DNA of 64,000 nucleotides. Source: Anaerolineales bacterium UBA6055 (GTDB lineage Bacteria > Chloroflexota > Anaerolineae > Aggregatilineales > Phototrophicaceae). The notes under the pieces were generated by a model. The model saw only the letters and a program-made list of their open reading frames with translations. It made no database searches and was not told the DNA's origin. The position numbers were made by a program, and so were the translations under genes. Location of the stretch: the NCBI GenBank assembly GCA_002428985.1, contig DIYL01000009.1, forward strand, positions 248,001-312,000, in the 5' to 3' direction. This document shows, in pieces, positions 51,248 through 60,754 of the stretch (the stretch's first letter is position 1; every line of letters begins with the position of its first letter).

Positions 51248-52011
51248 AGCTAGCATGCTGTGTCTGGGCGCTGACGTTACCCGAAGACGAAACCCTCAAT
51301 CATATGCAGTCGCTCGGGTTTGAGTGGATTGATATTCAACCGCACATGCTACGGACTGATGAAACCAAATCCCATGCGGATTCACTCGGGTTGAGGGTGT
51401 CATGTGTCGGTATCTCATTCGGGTTGCCCGATGGCAGTGGTCTAGAACATGCCGACGATACAAAACGGCAAAGCGCGATTGATCATATGAAAGCTGGTAT
51501 CGACCATGCGAGTAACCTCGGTGCGACATGTGCCTATGTTGTGCCATCGTTAGATACTAGCCAACCTGCATTGGATCGCTTTGCTGATTCCATGCGTGAC
51601 ATTGCTGATTATGCTGAGAAGGCAAACATCAAAGTTGGGATTGAACATTTCCCCGGACGTGCCTTACCAATAGCACAGGGCACACTAGACTTTATTGAGG
51701 ACATCGGACATGATAACCTCTATTTGTTGCTCGATAGTGGGCATCTGCAAATGTCAAATGAAGATGCCTCAACTGTAATACGAAATGCGGGTGATCGCCT
51801 CGCATATGTGCATCTAGACGATAACGATGGTGACGGCGATTTGCATTGGGCATTATTAGACGGTGTCATGACACACGAGTCACTCAAAGCATTAGTCGAT
51901 GCACTCTATGAGATTGGCTATGATGGCATGGTGAGTTTGGAACTCAGCCCGAAATTGCCCGACCCACTTGACTCCTTACAAAAAAGCATGAAAATCATTC
52001 AAAATCTGTAA
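51244..52011 (+). CDS. Sugar phosphate isomerase/epimerase-like TIM-barrel protein
   Basis: A 255-residue protein of the xylose-isomerase-like TIM-barrel (AP endonuclease 2) superfamily. Metal-site motifs are visible: GFEWIDIQPHML, KVGIEHFPGRAL, LYLLLDSGHLQMS, RLAYVHLDDNDGDGDLHW, and the late GMVSLELSPKLP. It overlaps uxuA by four bases (ATGA), so the two are co-translated; a linked step in sugar acid or ketose metabolism is inferred. The exact substrate is unknown. Confidence 0.82.
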   Translation: MKLACCVWALTLPEDETLNHMQSLGFEWIDIQPHMLRTDETKSHADSLGLRVSCVGISFGLPDGSGLEHADDTKRQSAIDHMKAGIDHASNLGATCAYVVPSLDTSQPALDRFADSMRDIADYAEKANIKVGIEHFPGRALPIAQGTLDFIEDIGHDNLYLLLDSGHLQMSNEDASTVIRNAGDRLAYVHLDDNDGDGDLHWALLDGVMTHESLKALVDALYEIGYDGMVSLELSPKLPDPLDSLQKSMKIIQNL

Positions 52012-52140
52012 AAATATCAATAGGTAAACTCTATAAATAACAAGTCGGGTTACAATAAAGACAATACAATGCGACATAGACACAACATCATGCTCTATGT
52101 CGCAGTCTTGTTTTTGGCGATTGGCGATAGGAGACTTGTT

Positions 52141-54036
52141 ATGCGGCGATTATGGATTGTATTCGGACTGATTTTGATGTTGATGGTGGGTGGATTATCC
52201 CCTGTCACAGCACAGCCTGCAGAGTGGGAAGCATGGATGTACAACTATAATAATGGCCGTATGATCCGTGTGGGAAGCGACCGTGCTATCTATGATGATT
52301 TCACATTGCCAGGTTTACAAGGGAATACCTATTCCACCCAAATTGTTGTCTCGCCAGATGGGCGTACTGTTTTATATACCTTGAATAACCAAAACAATGG
52401 TATTGTAACCGTTTACGCCTATGATTTACTGCAAAAGGCGATTTCTGCATCGTATATCATCCCATCACAACCGAATCAGTTGGTATATACCAATATTGAC
52501 CTCACCGCAGGTCCAGAAATATTTAGCCCAGATTCTACATCGGTTGCATTTGGCTACACGATTGATGGAGAGTGGACCCTCATTGTGATGGACTTATTTT
52601 CGGCACCGGGCAGTATTCTGTTGCAACTCGACGAATCCGACCCGTCGATGAGCGGTGTCGCAGAAATTGCAATTGATGTGCCGATGATCCGTAATTACGA
52701 TGGGTTTGTTGTCGACTTCAATATTATTCCAGCGGCAACAGAAGGTTTCCCCGCCTATAATCACTATCAATACGACACACGCACCAATAGCCTATCTCAG
52801 CAGATATATTTCACCATTCCATTTGGTAGCTTTAATCCGCGTAATGGTAGTTATGTCTTCCCAATTTCGGACTTCCGTACAACCCCGCCCGATAACCGCT
52901 ATCAACAATTTGGTGAACATACCAATAGTTTGCAGGTCTATCAACTCGGCACCAATAGCATTTACCCAATTTTTTACACCCCAAATACCGAAGTTGGCTT
53001 ACCGTACTGGATTCAAAATGGTGAAAAAATCTTGTTCAGGACGTATGATGCATCAACACAGTCGACCGATTGGTTTATCATGGAAGACCTCGGGGCAGGT
53101 CAAATCCAGCTCTTTACGCTATCGCGCTTGACGAACTTTTTCCCGTCTGGTGTTCAAAGCACAGGCAATGGGATGTTGATGAGTATGAATGCAAATGATT
53201 CGACTGCGACATTCCCTGAACTGGCATCGTATCCTAACCAAACTGTCCTCATGAGCTTTGATACACGAGCGGATAATCTCTTGAATAATAGTGGGACAAT
53301 TGTGTGGATTAGCGAACAAAATCAATCCTACGATCTCGTATGGGTCGAAGATAATCAAGCCGATATACGTGCGATTCCACCTGTATTTTCACCGCAGGGA
53401 CCGTCAGTTGATGCAACGACTTATGGCACATTATCACAATTTGCAGCCAACTTACAGGCGACCATCGGCAGTAGTACTCCTGCGCAAAACGCAGGTAGCT
53501 TGACGATTGGCGGGCAAGCGCAAATTTTTACAACTGATGGTGACCGCGCCAATATGCGGAGCGCTGCGAGTCTTAGCGGACAGATTGTCGACCGCCTCAA
53601 TAATGGTGTGATTGTGACGATTATCAGCGGACCGCAAAGCAACGATGGGTTTGTCTGGTGGCAAGTGCAATCTGGCACAACCATTGGATGGGTGGTTGAA
53701 TCAGCCGATGGTGTGCGGGTGTTACAGCCGTATGGGGTCGTTCCAACGTCTGTACCAACCACAATTGTCCCGCCACCCATCAGTAGTAATCCGACACTCT
53801 TTGTTGGGGGCACTGCTGTTGTGACAACTGATGGCAATAATCTGAATGCTCGCCAGCAAGCGACAACCACAGCGCGAATCGTCGCTGTTTATCAAACAGG
53901 GGAAAGCCTCAACATCGTCGGTGGACCATTCGAAAATGAGGGATTTGTTTGGTGGCAGGTTGATACACAATTTGGCCCAGCATGGGTTGCTGAAGGCACA
54001 GCTACTGAAAATTGGATCATCGGCGGGGCGGGTTAA
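52141..54036 (+). CDS. Secreted protein with PD40-like propeller and two SH3b domains
   Basis: A 631-residue exported protein. The signal peptide (LWIVFGLILMLMVGGLSPVTAQ) is followed by a large beta-rich part (residues about 30-440: VVSPDGRTVLYTL, EIFSPDSTSVAFGY) resembling TolB/PD40 propellers. Two SH3b domains close the protein, at about 475-550 (GDRANMRSAASLSGQIVDRL...FVWWQVQSG) and about 565-630 (NLNARQQATTTARIVAVY...FVWWQVDTQ), which are known to bind cell wall or peptide ligands. ATG 52141 has AGGAGA upstream and is preferred to 52069, which lies outside the signal peptide. Confidence 0.82.
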   Translation: MRRLWIVFGLILMLMVGGLSPVTAQPAEWEAWMYNYNNGRMIRVGSDRAIYDDFTLPGLQGNTYSTQIVVSPDGRTVLYTLNNQNNGIVTVYAYDLLQKAISASYIIPSQPNQLVYTNIDLTAGPEIFSPDSTSVAFGYTIDGEWTLIVMDLFSAPGSILLQLDESDPSMSGVAEIAIDVPMIRNYDGFVVDFNIIPAATEGFPAYNHYQYDTRTNSLSQQIYFTIPFGSFNPRNGSYVFPISDFRTTPPDNRYQQFGEHTNSLQVYQLGTNSIYPIFYTPNTEVGLPYWIQNGEKILFRTYDASTQSTDWFIMEDLGAGQIQLFTLSRLTNFFPSGVQSTGNGMLMSMNANDSTATFPELASYPNQTVLMSFDTRADNLLNNSGTIVWISEQNQSYDLVWVEDNQADIRAIPPVFSPQGPSVDATTYGTLSQFAANLQATIGSSTPAQNAGSLTIGGQAQIFTTDGDRANMRSAASLSGQIVDRLNNGVIVTIISGPQSNDGFVWWQVQSGTTIGWVVESADGVRVLQPYGVVPTSVPTTIVPPPISSNPTLFVGGTAVVTTDGNNLNARQQATTTARIVAVYQTGESLNIVGGPFENEGFVWWQVDTQFGPAWVAEGTATENWIIGGAG

Positions 54037-54073
54037 GCAATTATACTGGATTCATAATTAGCCTAAATGATGT

Positions 54074-54096
54074 GAGGTCAACAGGGAGTTGACCTC
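54074..54096 (+). terminator. Terminator after the SH3b protein gene
   Basis: GAGGTCAAC and GTTGACCTC form a perfect 9-bp stem with a five-base loop, 37 bp after the stop; the following TATTCAG is only weakly T-rich. Confidence 0.7.
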
Positions 54097-54113
54097 TATT
54101 CAGATTACAATCC

Positions 54114-54278
54114 TTAGTTATTGAACATTGGATTGTCTGTCATGGTTGTTGTCAGCTCATTACCATTATCATCAATCGTACCTTCTAGCATACGATAGGC
54201 ACTTTCAATCAGCCCATTACGATCCATACTATCAACATTAATCATCAGCGGTGAATCAGAGTAAATGTAGGTATCCAT
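54114..54278 (-). CDS. Possible small protein (54 residues), or gene remnant
   Basis: A 54-residue frame from ATG 54278 to TAA 54114-54116. It is acidic and Asn-rich (DSMDRNGLIESAYRMLEGT, DDNGNELTTTMTDNPMF) and lacks membrane segments. The upstream ribosome site is weak and a stop precedes it in frame at 54282-54284. A terminator for the CHRD gene (54292-54312) sits just before it, so it would need its own promoter. It may be the eroded C-terminus of a longer gene. No homology is claimed. Confidence 0.35.
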   Translation of the reverse strand: MDTYIYSDSPLMINVDSMDRNGLIESAYRMLEGTIDDNGNELTTTMTDNPMFNN

Positions 54279-54291
54279 CAACTAAACGAAA

Positions 54292-54312
54292 AGCACATCA
54301 TACTGATGTGCT
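54292..54312 (-). terminator. Terminator after the CHRD gene
   Basis: AGCACATCA and TGATGTGCT form a perfect 9-bp stem with a three-base loop. On the minus strand it is followed by TTTTCGTTT, about 40 bp beyond the CHRD stop. Confidence 0.8.
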
Positions 54313-54355
54313 ATCTAACGTATCTCTGGGAACCTGTTTTGCCGACTAAGGGTAT

Positions 54356-55075
54356 TTAATCATCCAAATCTGCGGGATAGAAGTCACCACGAATGTCACC
54401 GAAGAATGTTTGTTGTGCCGTGTGTAGGTTAAAATACAATTCACCGTGACGTGCCACCATCGCTAGACCTGCAATTGTTTTGATGCGATCGTTTGGTATA
54501 GCAGGAACAATCGGGCAGCCTGCGGTGAATGCTCCCACAATCCCGCTACCGCTTTCTGCTACTGCGACGATGTCGGCATTAGTGATTTCTAGCGTCATGA
54601 CCTCATCTGCCATCAATTCTGTGACATCACCCATTAACCCGAAGTCCACGATAATCGGACCGAGTTGTCCCGGTCGACCACAATGCAAGTGCAACATCAC
54701 AATATCATCTGGGTTGACATTGACAGTCGAGAGATGAATATAGGCGCGGCTTAAGTCTTTTTTAAATTCGAGTACGGCATGACCGCGTGAGGTGCGTTCC
54801 TCGCGCGGGGTAGATGGCTCAGTAGACAAGAATTGTGGTGGTGTCAATGGAGGCGTGTCCTCCTCTTCACCCGCTTCTTGTTGTGGGCTGAGGTAGGCTT
54901 CATAAACTAAACCAATCTCATTTCCACCTGTAGGGTTGAGTTCAATCGGGCTTTCACGGTCGAGTTCATCCCGGTGCAAACTACCGTCGCCACCATGATG
55001 TCCATCTTGGGCAATTACAACCGAAGTCATCAACATAACTGCGATAGCAGTCAATAATGTAAGAATTTTTCTCAT
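54356..55075 (-). CDS. Secreted CHRD domain protein
   Basis: A 239-residue exported protein with a signal peptide (RKILTLLTAIAVMLMTSVVIAQ) followed by a His/Asp-rich segment (DGHHGGDGSLHRDELD) and a CHRD-type beta domain. The domain has GLVYEAYLSPQQE, TSRGHAVLEFKKDLSRAYIHLSTVNV, DIVMLHLHCGRPGQLGPIIVDFG, and a closing GELYFNLHTAQQTFFGDIRGDF. CHRD domains are named from chordin; bacterial versions are extracellular with unknown function. I choose ATG 55075, where GGAG lies eight bases upstream. It follows the TetR gene by 64 bases on the same strand, so regulation by it is likely. Confidence 0.83.
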   Translation of the reverse strand: MRKILTLLTAIAVMLMTSVVIAQDGHHGGDGSLHRDELDRESPIELNPTGGNEIGLVYEAYLSPQQEAGEEEDTPPLTPPQFLSTEPSTPREERTSRGHAVLEFKKDLSRAYIHLSTVNVNPDDIVMLHLHCGRPGQLGPIIVDFGLMGDVTELMADEVMTLEITNADIVAVAESGSGIVGAFTAGCPIVPAIPNDRIKTIAGLAMVARHGELYFNLHTAQQTFFGDIRGDFYPADLDD

Positions 55076-55139
55076 GAGGGTTGCTCCTAAACTGTACAAT
55101 CTATCGTTCCATTACAGTTCTAAGTTTATGGAGATTGTC

Positions 55140-55757
55140 TCACGATTCAAATTGTAACCTATTATACAAATGTAAAATATCTAATTTAGGCGGTTCTTGA
55201 TTAAATAAGAGGCGAAAGTGGTCGTCAATGATGGCGATCGCATCGTCAAGTTCTCCAGTTTTTTTCAATTGCTCTGTTGTCATATATGTCATATTAATTT
55301 CCATATTGATAAGTAATTCAGGCTTGATCCCATCGCGCATTCGAACTTCATTATTATTTAGATTATCAAATATCACGCGTTGCATAATCTTGCGTAGTGG
55401 TTTCCCCACATCGTGATGCATTAAGTCGGGCAATTGCCGTAAGAATATGATGTTCTTATGTAGGACAAGTACGCCACTACACCAATGCCTGTACATACCC
55501 TCAGGCGACATCAGATTCTCCATACTCGCCATTAATTCGTTATGTGTAGACATAAACCACTCTGCAAGTATTGTGCCGACAATATCATCGTAATTGCGAA
55601 AATATTTATAAAATGCACGTCGCGAATAATTTGCTTCGTGGCAAATTGCTGATACGGTCAACTTGTCATAGCCGTGCAAAATTATTAGCTTGATAGTGGC
55701 ATCCATCAGATCTTTGCGTGTACGCTTTTGTTGTTTTGAAAAGGTTTGTTGTGTCAT
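55140..55757 (-). CDS. TetR/AcrR-family transcriptional regulator
   Basis: A 205-residue TetR regulator. The N-terminal DNA-binding domain (about residues 10-60) has TRKDLMDATIKLIILHGYDKLTVSAICHEANYSRRAFYKYFRNYDDI, and the C-terminal helical part is variable and would bind an unknown ligand. It heads a probable two-gene unit with the CHRD protein gene. ATG 55757 has no clear Shine-Dalgarno sequence. Regulation of the downstream CHRD gene and of itself is inferred from arrangement. Confidence 0.88.
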   Translation of the reverse strand: MTQQTFSKQQKRTRKDLMDATIKLIILHGYDKLTVSAICHEANYSRRAFYKYFRNYDDIVGTILAEWFMSTHNELMASMENLMSPEGMYRHWCSGVLVLHKNIIFLRQLPDLMHHDVGKPLRKIMQRVIFDNLNNNEVRMRDGIKPELLINMEINMTYMTTEQLKKTGELDDAIAIIDDHFRLLFNQEPPKLDILHLYNRLQFES

Positions 55758-55947
55758 AACTATCTAAATTTATCAACTACAGTCACTATATTATGGCGTA
55801 TGACACACGTATTTTTCAAAAAGATCATTGAAGATCATCGTATGATTATGAATTTTTCAGATATTTATCTTAAAAATGTTTACAGGATTGCTGGTCAAGT
55901 GATACACTTGGACACATATAGCCAAAATTAGTATGCAAGGATTCGTC

Positions 55948-56892
55948 ATGGAACAAACCCTCACTTGTGCCGATGCCGCACGCGACCTCAATGAATCAAT
56001 AGCAGGGAGTGTCAAGCCTGCTGATATCTTCTTTTTAATCGAAACAAACGCTACAGAATATGGCGGTTGGGGCAAGGGTATCGTTAAAACTGCGAAACAA
56101 AGCGGAGAATTTGAACACTATATCAAACATCTATCCCAAGTGCCCAACGCAAAAATATTGTTTATCCGTCGCCCTCAAACCAACGCAAAAAATGTTTATA
56201 TCGCAGTGACGAACCAAGCTGATCCAAAGCTGTATCACGCCTTATTAGATGACTATGCTGATTTGCTCCAATTAGACTTAAGCACAATCGCACCAGATAC
56301 AACCCCGCAAATCAATGGCCAAGCGATGACCACAGTTGATGAACTCTATGCGGTATGTACCAACGGCAAACACGATCCCTGTTGTTCTACCTTCGGGATT
56401 CCGGTTTATAATGCATTGCGTGAACATGCGGGTGATGAGGTCGTCTGGCAGGTAACGCACATCGGGGGACATCGCCTCGCAGCGACTTTAATCGCCTTCC
56501 CGCAGGGTATATATTATGGTCAGCTTGACCCCTTTAATGCTGAGGAAATTGCGACCAATCACAAAGCTGGTTATCTCGTGAATTATAAATATCGTGGGCG
56601 CGGGTCATATGGGACACAATCATTTGATGAAATGACCCATAAAGCGATTAGCGCTGCCGAATCTCATATCCGCGAGACTGCTAAAAAATATGCGATTGCC
56701 TCACTAACATTTGATTCGGTTGAATCAATCGGGGAGATGCAATGGCGTGTCGGTTTTGTTGATACCAATGGACAAACTTATCAAGCCACTGTAGAAACAA
56801 GGATGTCCGAACCACGTCCATCATCATGTAACGCCGTCCCCAAACCAATGCCAATTCACACAGTTAGCACATACGAAACAGCCAACGCATAA
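55948..56892 (+). CDS. Sucrase/ferredoxin-like family protein
   Basis: A 314-residue protein of the Suc_Fer-like family, recognised by the N-terminal FLIETNATEYGGWGKGIV, a thioredoxin-like region carrying the cysteine set AVCTNGKHDPCCSTFGIPVYNAL, and VWQVTHIGGHRLAATLIAFPQGIYYG with its conserved His and Gly. The cysteines probably ligate a [2Fe-2S] cluster as in thioredoxin-like ferredoxins. The sucrase label is historical. I choose ATG 55948 because AAGGA lies seven bases upstream; ATG 55933 is the alternative. Confidence 0.8.
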   Translation: MEQTLTCADAARDLNESIAGSVKPADIFFLIETNATEYGGWGKGIVKTAKQSGEFEHYIKHLSQVPNAKILFIRRPQTNAKNVYIAVTNQADPKLYHALLDDYADLLQLDLSTIAPDTTPQINGQAMTTVDELYAVCTNGKHDPCCSTFGIPVYNALREHAGDEVVWQVTHIGGHRLAATLIAFPQGIYYGQLDPFNAEEIATNHKAGYLVNYKYRGRGSYGTQSFDEMTHKAISAAESHIRETAKKYAIASLTFDSVESIGEMQWRVGFVDTNGQTYQATVETRMSEPRPSSCNAVPKPMPIHTVSTYETANA

Positions 56893-56963
56893 GGTAACAT
56901 ATTAGGGTGAGACAAGGTCTTGCCCTAATCCGACCCATTTATTGTGAACAACGAGTGAAACCT

Positions 56964-57788
56964 ATGCCCGACTTATCGGTTGTTATTGTAAATTACAATA
57001 CTTGTGATTTACTCCGTAATTGTCTCCAGTCGCTACAAACCAGTCAACATATCGACCTAGAAGTGATTGTCGTCGATAACGCCTCGCCGGATGATAGTGC
57101 CGAGATGGTCGCGACCGAATTCCCTGATGTGACATTATTGGCACAAGCCGAAAATACGTGGTATTGCGGAGGCAATAATATCGGAATTGATGCATCCACC
57201 GCTGATTATGTGTTGTTGTTAAATCCCGATACAGTGGTTGCTGAAGGTGCCTTGCATCTCCTCCATGTATTTCTATCTGAACACACACAATATGTTGGTG
57301 TGACAGCTCGTATGCATTATCCCGATGGGAATATTCAACAAACCTGCTCCAAAATCCCGACCTATTTCAGCCTAATACTAAATTACACACCACTTGGTAT
57401 CATATTGGGTCACACCAAACAGCAGGTTAAGCATGATTTATGGTACGCGGATTGGGATCGCCGTTCAGATCGTGAAGTCGAGGTTATTCCCGGTTCATGT
57501 ACACTCATGCGCCGTGAGGACATCTATTATGATGATGATCTGCGCCTATATTTTCCAGAAGATACCCTCGCCCGCAAGCAACAGAGACCATTCTATTTTC
57601 TGGCATCAGCTCACATTGAACATCACGAAAAAGCCGCAACACAAAGCTGGCTAGCAACACGTGTTTTCTTCAGCGATATGATGATCTACACACGTAAACA
57701 TCATGGCTGGTTAGCAATGTTGATATTATGGATGCTGAGTCGTCCATTGTATTGGGGAATGTGGTTGAAGCGTCGGATTAATAAATAA
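56964..57788 (+). CDS. Glycosyltransferase family 2 protein
   Basis: A 274-residue GT-A-fold transferase. The N-terminus has DLSVVIVNYNTCDLLRNCLQSL, VIVVDNASPDDSAEMV, NTWYCGGNNIGIDAS, and a DxD-like motif in VLLLNPDTVV. The C-terminal acceptor side (LRLYFPEDTLARKQ, AHIEHHEKAAT) is typical of rhamnosyl- or related transferases of polysaccharide synthesis, but the donor is unknown. A hydrophobic C-terminal patch (WLAMLILWMLSRPLYWG) may attach it to the membrane. ATG 56964 is chosen over 56907 because the family pattern begins there. Confidence 0.85.
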   Translation: MPDLSVVIVNYNTCDLLRNCLQSLQTSQHIDLEVIVVDNASPDDSAEMVATEFPDVTLLAQAENTWYCGGNNIGIDASTADYVLLLNPDTVVAEGALHLLHVFLSEHTQYVGVTARMHYPDGNIQQTCSKIPTYFSLILNYTPLGIILGHTKQQVKHDLWYADWDRRSDREVEVIPGSCTLMRREDIYYDDDLRLYFPEDTLARKQQRPFYFLASAHIEHHEKAATQSWLATRVFFSDMMIYTRKHHGWLAMLILWMLSRPLYWGMWLKRRINK

Positions 57789-57809
57789 CAGCACGATACG
57801 TAGAATAAA

Positions 57810-57836
57810 AAGGACGAGATATGAAGTCTCGCCCTT
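57810..57836. terminator. Bidirectional terminator between GT2 and tal-pgi genes
   Basis: AAGGACGAGA and TCTCGCCCTT form a stem with one mismatch around a seven-base loop. A and T runs flank it on both sides (AAAAAGG, CCCTTATT), suiting the two convergent genes. Confidence 0.75.
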
Positions 57837-57877
57837 ATTGTATTATCGTGATTTAATTGCCTCGTTATGCGGGCTGA

Positions 57878-60754
57878 TTATTTGCGACGTGATTCTACAA
57901 AATCAATCGCTGAGAGTAACTTCTGCAAACCACTCATCCGGTTATCGCTTAAGTGAAGTCGAATCGCGCGACGATTATGGTTATGCAAGGCTTGTAAGTC
58001 GCCGGCTGCTTGCGCACTGAACAATGTGCCGAAGCTATAATCCGATTCTGGAATGTCAAGATCATCTGCCGGATCAGCCGTCAATTGCCAGAAGACACCA
58101 TTATTACCACCACCTTTATGATATTGTCCGGTACTGTGCAGGTAACGTGGACCATAGCCGATGGTCACAGCCCGTTTTGTCACATGGCGCAACCGCCGTT
58201 GAATATCGCTGATGGTCTGTTTTTCTTCTTCAGTTGGGGTGAAGTAAATCAAAAATGCAAAGTAATCACCCGCATGTGTACCCGCTAACTGCGCCGCAAT
58301 CACCTGTACCAGATCGTTACCGTCATAACCATGTTGACGACATAATTCCCGAATTGGATCGAGGGTTGTTTCATCTGCAAACATCTCGAATCCGTCACGG
58401 GTCATAATTGGGTCTTGTGACGGGAGGCTACCGCTTTCTTGATATATATTGAGCAGTGCTTTTGTTGCATCTTTAGCTTCGGTCACATTTGGTTCGTCAA
58501 ATGGGTTGACTCCGAGCATCACACCTGCAATCGCCGTTGCATATTCCCAGCGGAAAAATTCGCCAGCAATCGCATATTTATCAGGAATGCGCATGGTTAC
58601 GCGCGGATGTCCAGCTTCGCGTAGGGTTTTTATTGCCTCGTCTTTTTCTTCCATGTCGCTATCATTATCAACGCGTAAATACACAAACAAACGATCGGTT
58701 ACATAATCATGCGGGTTGCCGACTGTCGCACCGACAACAGGTAATGCACCTTTGCTCTCTTTACCAAGGCTTTCTGCGATGAGTTGTTCTGCCCAATTAC
58801 CGAAGCTCGTGAGTGATTCGGTCGTGAAAATGGTGACTTTATCGCGTCCTTCGATTGCTAATGCCCCTATAATCGCACCGAGTAGTAAACTTGGATGATA
58901 CTTAGATGGAATGGTGTTGCTATTGGCTTTGTACATCATATCAACACTCGCCCATATTTTATCGAGGTCAAGCCCGATCATAGCCGCTGGCACCATACCA
59001 AAATAACTGAGTGCACTATAACGTCCGCCAATATCGGATGGGTTGACGAAGGTATGATAGAAATTATTCTCTTTAGCAATTTGCTCTAGTTGTGAGCCTT
59101 CATCGGTGATTGCGATAAATTGATCACCTTTTGCATTGCATTTCTCGAAGAAATAGTGATAAAACGCAAGTGTTTCAATTGTTCCGCCAGATTTGCTCGC
59201 TACAATAAATAGCGTCTTATCCAGATTAACACTATTTTCGACTGCACGAATCCGAGCAGGGTCAGTACTATCAAGCACGACAAGTTCGGGGAAATTATCC
59301 GCTTTACCAAATGTCTCAAATAATACTTCTGGCGCAAGTGAACTACCTCCCATGCCCAGTAAAACGACATGCTCTACATCACGACTTGCTATTTCATCTT
59401 GGAGGCGTTGTAAGCGTCGACGATCGATCGTTTCAGGAATATCCAACCAACCGAGACGATTACGGATTTTTTCCATCGTCGGACCATGATTTTTCCAGAG
59501 TGTGCCATCTTTTGTCCATAGACGGGCGTTGGCAAAATTAGCTTCAAGGTCTTCGATAGCATAGTCCACATTGCTAGAATAAATCCCAAGTGCGATCAAG
59601 GTGCGATTCATGATACCTGTTTTGAGAATCGTGCGTTTTGCTGCAACTTGTTCAAGAAGTGTTTCAAAAGATTCAATAAAAGCTTCTACGCCGTCAACTT
59701 GTAGCCGTTTGGTGATCTGATCGATGTCGATGCCGATTTCTGCAAGGCGATCAAACACTTCTTCTGGCGCCAGAAAATCACCCTTATTCTTATGAATGCT
59801 GGCTTCAGTGGCACCATGATCTTTAAAGGCTTTGAGTGTTTTGGGCGGTAGTGTGTTAACCGTATATGCCCCAATTAAATTATCAACATACATGGTATCT
59901 GAATAACCGACACTTTTGGTGCTGGTGGATGCCCACAGGGGTCGTTGTACCTGAGCACCAGCTTCGCGTAATTTTTCGAAGCGAGTGCCGTCAAAAATCC
60001 GCTGGAAGGATTTATATGCCATCTTCGCATTAGCGATCGCTGTTTGGCCTAATAATTTGCGATTTGCTGTGATGCGTGTGGTGTCTTGTCGGACTTGTGC
60101 TGCTCGAATATTATTTTCGAGAATGCGGTCAATCATGACATCAATCCGACTCAGGAAAAAGCTAGCAACCGATGCAATTCGGGTAATATCTTCACCAGCT
60201 TCGTGCCGACGTTCCAAGCCACGAATAAACGCTTCTGCCACCTGTTCATATTCTTTGACAGCAAAAATCAGCGTAACATTGACGTTGATCCCTGCAGCGA
60301 CTACTTCTTCTATAGCAGAAACCCCCGCCTGTGTTGCCGGGATTTTAATCATCACGTTCGGGCGATCAACTTCTGCAAAGAGACGTTTGGCTTCTTCAAT
60401 TGTTGCCTCGGTATCATGAGCTAGCAGGGGTGACACTTCGAGGCTAACATAACCATCAACACCGTCGGTACGATCATAAACGGGGCGGAACAAATCGGTC
60501 GCAGTTTGAATGTCGGCAATAGCGAGCTTTTCATAGATATCCTGTACATCTAGATCAAGCATCCGCATGATCGATTCATCATAGGTTTCCGATTCGCCAA
60601 TCGCCTGTTGAAAAATAGATGGGTTGGAGGTCACACCCAGAACCCCCTCCTCAATGTGGCGTTGTAGGTCACCGTTATTGAGATCTTTACGATGAATATA
60701 GTCCATCCATGCACTTTGTCCCTGTGCTTGAATTTCGATTAAGGGGTTGGTCAT
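57878..60754 (-). CDS. Bifunctional transaldolase / glucose-6-phosphate isomerase
   Basis: A 958-residue fusion. The N-terminal transaldolase (about residues 1-365) has GVTSNPSIFQQAI and the Schiff-base lysine in VMIKIPATQAG (Lys137), with TLIFAVKEYE. The C-terminal phosphoglucose isomerase (about 390-958) has LLGMGGSSLAPEV, DSTDPARIRAVE, ASKSGGTIETLAF, ITDEGSQLEQIA, GGRYSALSYFGMVPA and a late GTHAGDYFAFLIY. The fusion joins pentose phosphate and upper glycolytic steps and occurs in Chloroflexota and some other phyla. ATG 60754 has AGGAGA upstream. It is a single gene with a terminator at 57810-57836. Confidence 0.95.
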   Translation of the reverse strand: MTNPLIEIQAQGQSAWMDYIHRKDLNNGDLQRHIEEGVLGVTSNPSIFQQAIGESETYDESIMRMLDLDVQDIYEKLAIADIQTATDLFRPVYDRTDGVDGYVSLEVSPLLAHDTEATIEEAKRLFAEVDRPNVMIKIPATQAGVSAIEEVVAAGINVNVTLIFAVKEYEQVAEAFIRGLERRHEAGEDITRIASVASFFLSRIDVMIDRILENNIRAAQVRQDTTRITANRKLLGQTAIANAKMAYKSFQRIFDGTRFEKLREAGAQVQRPLWASTSTKSVGYSDTMYVDNLIGAYTVNTLPPKTLKAFKDHGATEASIHKNKGDFLAPEEVFDRLAEIGIDIDQITKRLQVDGVEAFIESFETLLEQVAAKRTILKTGIMNRTLIALGIYSSNVDYAIEDLEANFANARLWTKDGTLWKNHGPTMEKIRNRLGWLDIPETIDRRRLQRLQDEIASRDVEHVVLLGMGGSSLAPEVLFETFGKADNFPELVVLDSTDPARIRAVENSVNLDKTLFIVASKSGGTIETLAFYHYFFEKCNAKGDQFIAITDEGSQLEQIAKENNFYHTFVNPSDIGGRYSALSYFGMVPAAMIGLDLDKIWASVDMMYKANSNTIPSKYHPSLLLGAIIGALAIEGRDKVTIFTTESLTSFGNWAEQLIAESLGKESKGALPVVGATVGNPHDYVTDRLFVYLRVDNDSDMEEKDEAIKTLREAGHPRVTMRIPDKYAIAGEFFRWEYATAIAGVMLGVNPFDEPNVTEAKDATKALLNIYQESGSLPSQDPIMTRDGFEMFADETTLDPIRELCRQHGYDGNDLVQVIAAQLAGTHAGDYFAFLIYFTPTEEEKQTISDIQRRLRHVTKRAVTIGYGPRYLHSTGQYHKGGGNNGVFWQLTADPADDLDIPESDYSFGTLFSAQAAGDLQALHNHNRRAIRLHLSDNRMSGLQKLLSAIDFVESRRK

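Larger units (their letters stand above)
54037..54355. other. Intergenic region with two hairpins and a small reading frame
   Basis: Between the convergent SH3b protein and CHRD genes. It contains terminators for both sides (54074-54096 and 54292-54312) and a short minus-strand frame (54114-54278). Confidence 0.5.

Noticed and set aside
59985..60419. Plus-strand frames of 144 and 112 residues antisense to tal-pgi
   Set aside because: They are antisense shadows of the transaldolase coding region; the sense gene has intact catalytic motifs.
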